This document shows positions 49,144 through 50,899 of a stretch of DNA of 50,899 nt, one piece after another; within the stretch, counting starts at the first letter, position 1; the number at the start of each line of letters is the position of its first letter. Under the pieces are notes generated by a model. That model was not told the DNA's origin. It saw only the letters and a list, made by a program, of their open reading frames with translations, and made no database searches. Both the position numbers and the translations under genes were made by a program. The stretch comes from Alphaproteobacteria bacterium (GTDB lineage: Bacteria > Pseudomonadota > Alphaproteobacteria > UBA9655): the NCBI GenBank assembly GCA_013287665.1, contig JABDDK010000007.1:1-50899 (forward strand). The letters run 5' to 3'.

Positions 49144-49414
49144 TCGGAGGCTTCTCTATCGATATGTTCAGTTCTTTAATCTTACGTCTTAAGGTGTTTC
49201 TATTGATACCTAATAATTTTGCAACCTTAACCTGATTCCCATTCAGCCTGCTGAGTGTGACTTCAATAAGGGGTTTCTCAATCTCCTTCATCACACATTG
49301 ATACAGACCCTCCGCAGGCAAAATATTTCCATGAAGATCATAATAATTTGTCATATATTTCTTAATAATTCCAGGAAGACCTATTTTATATATCTGATTA
49401 TTTAATTCATCCAT
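49133..49414 (-). CDS. Stand-alone NtrC C-terminal (Fis-type HTH) protein
   Basis: A 93-residue protein equal to the end of NtrC without receiver or AAA+ domains. Residues about 10-40 ([20 protein letters not shown], then [20 protein letters not shown]) match the NtrC linker. The HTH ([20 protein letters not shown], then [10 protein letters not shown]) matches the NtrC DNA-binding domain closely. In the usual alphaproteobacterial order nifR3-ntrB-ntrC-ntrY-ntrX, this sits exactly where ntrC should be, and ntrB is absent. The frame is intact, overlaps dusB by 8 bp and ntrY by 11 bp, and so looks maintained, not decaying. Confidence 0.9.
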   Translation of the reverse strand: MDELNNQIYKIGLPGIIKKYMTNYYDLHGNILPAEGLYQCVMKEIEKPLIEVTLSRLNGNQVKVAKLLGINRNTLRRKIKELNISIEKPPNEA

Positions 49415-50396
49415 AAGCTTCGTTTCTCAAGTGTTTATTATAAAACGTTTCAATTAAAGCATTAACTTCATTACAATTGGTTGCCTGGTTAATAGAAACA
49501 CGAAACTCAGCAGAACTCGTGAATCCCTTACTATACCAACCAATATGCTTCCTCGCCATTAAGAGACCTGTGTGTTCTCCATAATGAGATAACATATCCT
49601 GAAAATGCTCTAATACAAGTGCCTTTTGTGCTTCAAGAGATGGATCCGACAGTTTTTCACCCGTCTTAAGGAAGTGAGACACTTGATTTAAAAACCAGGG
49701 GCGACCATAGGATCCGCGTCCCACCATAACACCATCAGCCCCTGATTCATCTAAAAGATTCTTAGCATCTTCAACGGTTACGACATCCCCATTCCCAATG
49801 ACAGGTATCCCTACAGCTTCCTTCACTTGCCTTATAAAAGGCCAATCCGCCTTTCCGTTATAGAGTTGACACCGTGTTCTGCCATGGATTGTTATCATTT
49901 GAATTCCGCACTCCTCAGCAATTTTTGCAAGACGAGGGGCATTTCGTGTGTCATCACACCATCCTGTGCGCATTTTTAAGGTTACGGGAACATTGACGGC
50001 CTTAACGGTTGCCTCAAGAATTTTGGCTGCATGCACTTCATCTCTCATCAGTGCAGATCCAGCATGGCCATTGACAACCTTTTTTACAGGGCACCCAAAA
50101 TTAATATCGATAAGAATAGCCCCACGATCGACGTTGAGTTTTGCAGCTTCAGCCATAACATCAGGCTCACATCCCGCAAGTTGAACAGCCATAGGATATT
50201 CTTCAGGGGTGTGGGATGACATAAGCAAGGATTGACGCGTTTGCCGAATCATAGCCTGACTTGCAATCATTTCAGAGATAACAAGAGCAACGCCACTCCG
50301 CTTCACAAGCCGTCGAAAGGGCATGTCAGTTACCCCTGACATAGGAGCAAGGATAACGCGATCTTCTAACTTAACTGAACCAATGCTTAAAGACAT
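49407..50396 (-). CDS. dusB: tRNA-dihydrouridine synthase (NifR3/DusB)
   Basis: FMN enzyme that reduces uridines in the tRNA D-loop with NADPH. 329 residues. Motifs: [20 protein letters not shown] at the N-terminus, catalytic Cys in [58 protein letters not shown] and [14 protein letters not shown]. It is the first gene of the dusB-HTH-ntrY-ntrX run; in many alphaproteobacteria nifR3 leads the ntr operon in the same way. Confidence 0.95.
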   Translation of the reverse strand: MSLSIGSVKLEDRVILAPMSGVTDMPFRRLVKRSGVALVISEMIASQAMIRQTRQSLLMSSHTPEEYPMAVQLAGCEPDVMAEAAKLNVDRGAILIDINFGCPVKKVVNGHAGSALMRDEVHAAKILEATVKAVNVPVTLKMRTGWCDDTRNAPRLAKIAEECGIQMITIHGRTRCQLYNGKADWPFIRQVKEAVGIPVIGNGDVVTVEDAKNLLDESGADGVMVGRGSYGRPWFLNQVSHFLKTGEKLSDPSLEAQKALVLEHFQDMLSHYGEHTGLLMARKHIGWYSKGFTSSAEFRVSINQATNCNEVNALIETFYNKHLRNEAYG

Positions 50397-50555
50397 GTCA
50401 TTCCTTTATAATAATACATAGGTGCACCCTACCTCTTTTCTTAAAATAAATTCAAGTTCAATAAAATTTCACAAATTAACGAATAAGGAAGGAAGCGTTA
50501 ACCGAGAATTTAATCTTTCCTGATAAAATGTATCTGCAATCAATGGAGAAACACA

Positions 50556-50750
50556 ATGGAAACAAGAGTCATCAAAAAAAAGAGGAGCCTAACCTACAGG
50601 CTATTTCTCTTATTGATGACGCCTCTTTTAATTGGATTCTTCATATTTTTAATTCCTCAAGCTCATTCCGAATGGCAAAAAGAAACAAAAGAAATTATTC
50701 AAAAATCCCCAATCAAGCAAGGCTGGACACAAGTAGAATTTAAAGACTAG
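50556..50750 (+). CDS. Small membrane or exported protein (64 aa)
   Basis: Not recognised. A basic start (METRVIKKKRSLTYR) leads into a hydrophobic stretch (LFLLLMTPLLIGFFIFLIPQ) and then AHSEW, which looks like either a signal peptide with cleavage after AHS or a single membrane anchor. A short charged tail follows. GGAG lies 8 nt before the ATG. It is alone between divergent dusB and the right-edge repeats. The signal-like layout and ribosome site support it; its shortness leaves doubt. Confidence 0.5.
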   Translation: METRVIKKKRSLTYRLFLLLMTPLLIGFFIFLIPQAHSEWQKETKEIIQKSPIKQGWTQVEFKD

Positions 50751-50802
50751 CCTATCCTGCAACACAACAGACTTAAACCTAACACCCCCACCGGGGTCAT
50801 CC

Positions 50803-50899
50803 CACTGCCATTAAGTTAAGGGAAAGCCCTCCCCGCTGGGGTCGTCCCACTGCCATTAAGTTAAGCAAAACAGCCCACCACCTGGGTCGTCCTCGAGAG
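50803..50899. mobile_element. Two D-element left arms in tandem, cut by window edge
   Basis: A left arm CACTGCCATTAAGTTAAGGG... ending GGGGTCGTCC (50803-50847, 45 bp) is followed at once by a second left arm CACTGCCATTAAGTTAAGCA... (50848 on), then GTCGTCCTCGAGAG, the start of a C core. Both arms point the same way. Just before them is CCACCGGGGTCATCC, which resembles a third arm end. This fits insertion of one element into the edge of another; the right ends lie outside the window. Confidence 0.75.

Noticed and set aside
50498-50513. CtrA-like box between dusB and the 64-residue gene
   Set aside because: The two TTAA halves are separated by eight bases instead of seven.

Overview
The window reads as chromosomal DNA of an alphaproteobacterium of moderate-to-low GC with small intergenic gaps. 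The lineage signs are a dusB(nifR3)-ntrY-ntrX cluster, a DivL-like pseudo-histidine-kinase, CarD/CdnL, DUF2948 and DUF1622 proteins and CtrA-like TTAA-N7-TTAA boxes. Tandem phytase-like tyrosine phosphatases and dense palindromic repeats fit a host-associated member such as the Holosporales. That placement is inference; no rRNA or tRNA gene was recognised.

Layout. 1-2.6 kb: MFS transporter (cut by the left edge), a TetR regulator divergent from an NTF2-like gene across an imperfect palindrome, and pterin carbinolamine dehydratase. 2.6-8.5 kb: repeat A, then prs-rplY-pth-ychF and a mechanosensitive channel whose start signals lie in a repeat. 8.5-13.6 kb: carD, a nested repeat island, a TrxR-like ferredoxin reductase, a large DivL-like kinase without the phospho-accepting His, and a second nested repeat island. 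13.6-18.2 kb (minus): operon gpmI-envC-ctpA-rppH. 18.2-20.5 kb: DUF1622 protein, alpha/beta hydrolase, repeat, Dps. 20.5-26.9 kb (minus): kdoO, mrcA, prfB (with the programmed +1 frameshift) and dipZ. 27-30.2 kb: an exported protein, then three tandem phytase-like phosphatases. 30.2-34.8 kb (minus): bamD, recN, ligA. 35-37.3 kb: Cys-rich exported peptide, terminator, lpxC, Xre/RES toxin-antitoxin pair. 37.2-42.1 kb: RND efflux pair and an ion channel. 42.1-44.5 kb: dcd-murA-DUF2948. 44.5-45.5 kb: repeats and an exported protein. 45.5-50.4 kb (minus): dusB, a stand-alone NtrC C-terminal DNA-binding domain, ntrY, ntrX. The right edge is repeat DNA.

Functional themes. Much of the window serves the envelope: LpxC, Kdo hydroxylase, MurA, PBP1A, EnvC, CtpA, BamD, an RND pump and a mechanosensitive channel. 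A second theme is two-component signalling with reduced or altered parts: the DivL-like protein has Asp in place of His, NtrC is reduced to its DNA-binding tail, and NtrX lacks GAFTGA. A third is a modular repeat system in which about 255-bp elements with 45-bp terminal inverted repeats have inserted into other repeats and left 11-12-bp direct duplications. No transposase gene lies in the window.
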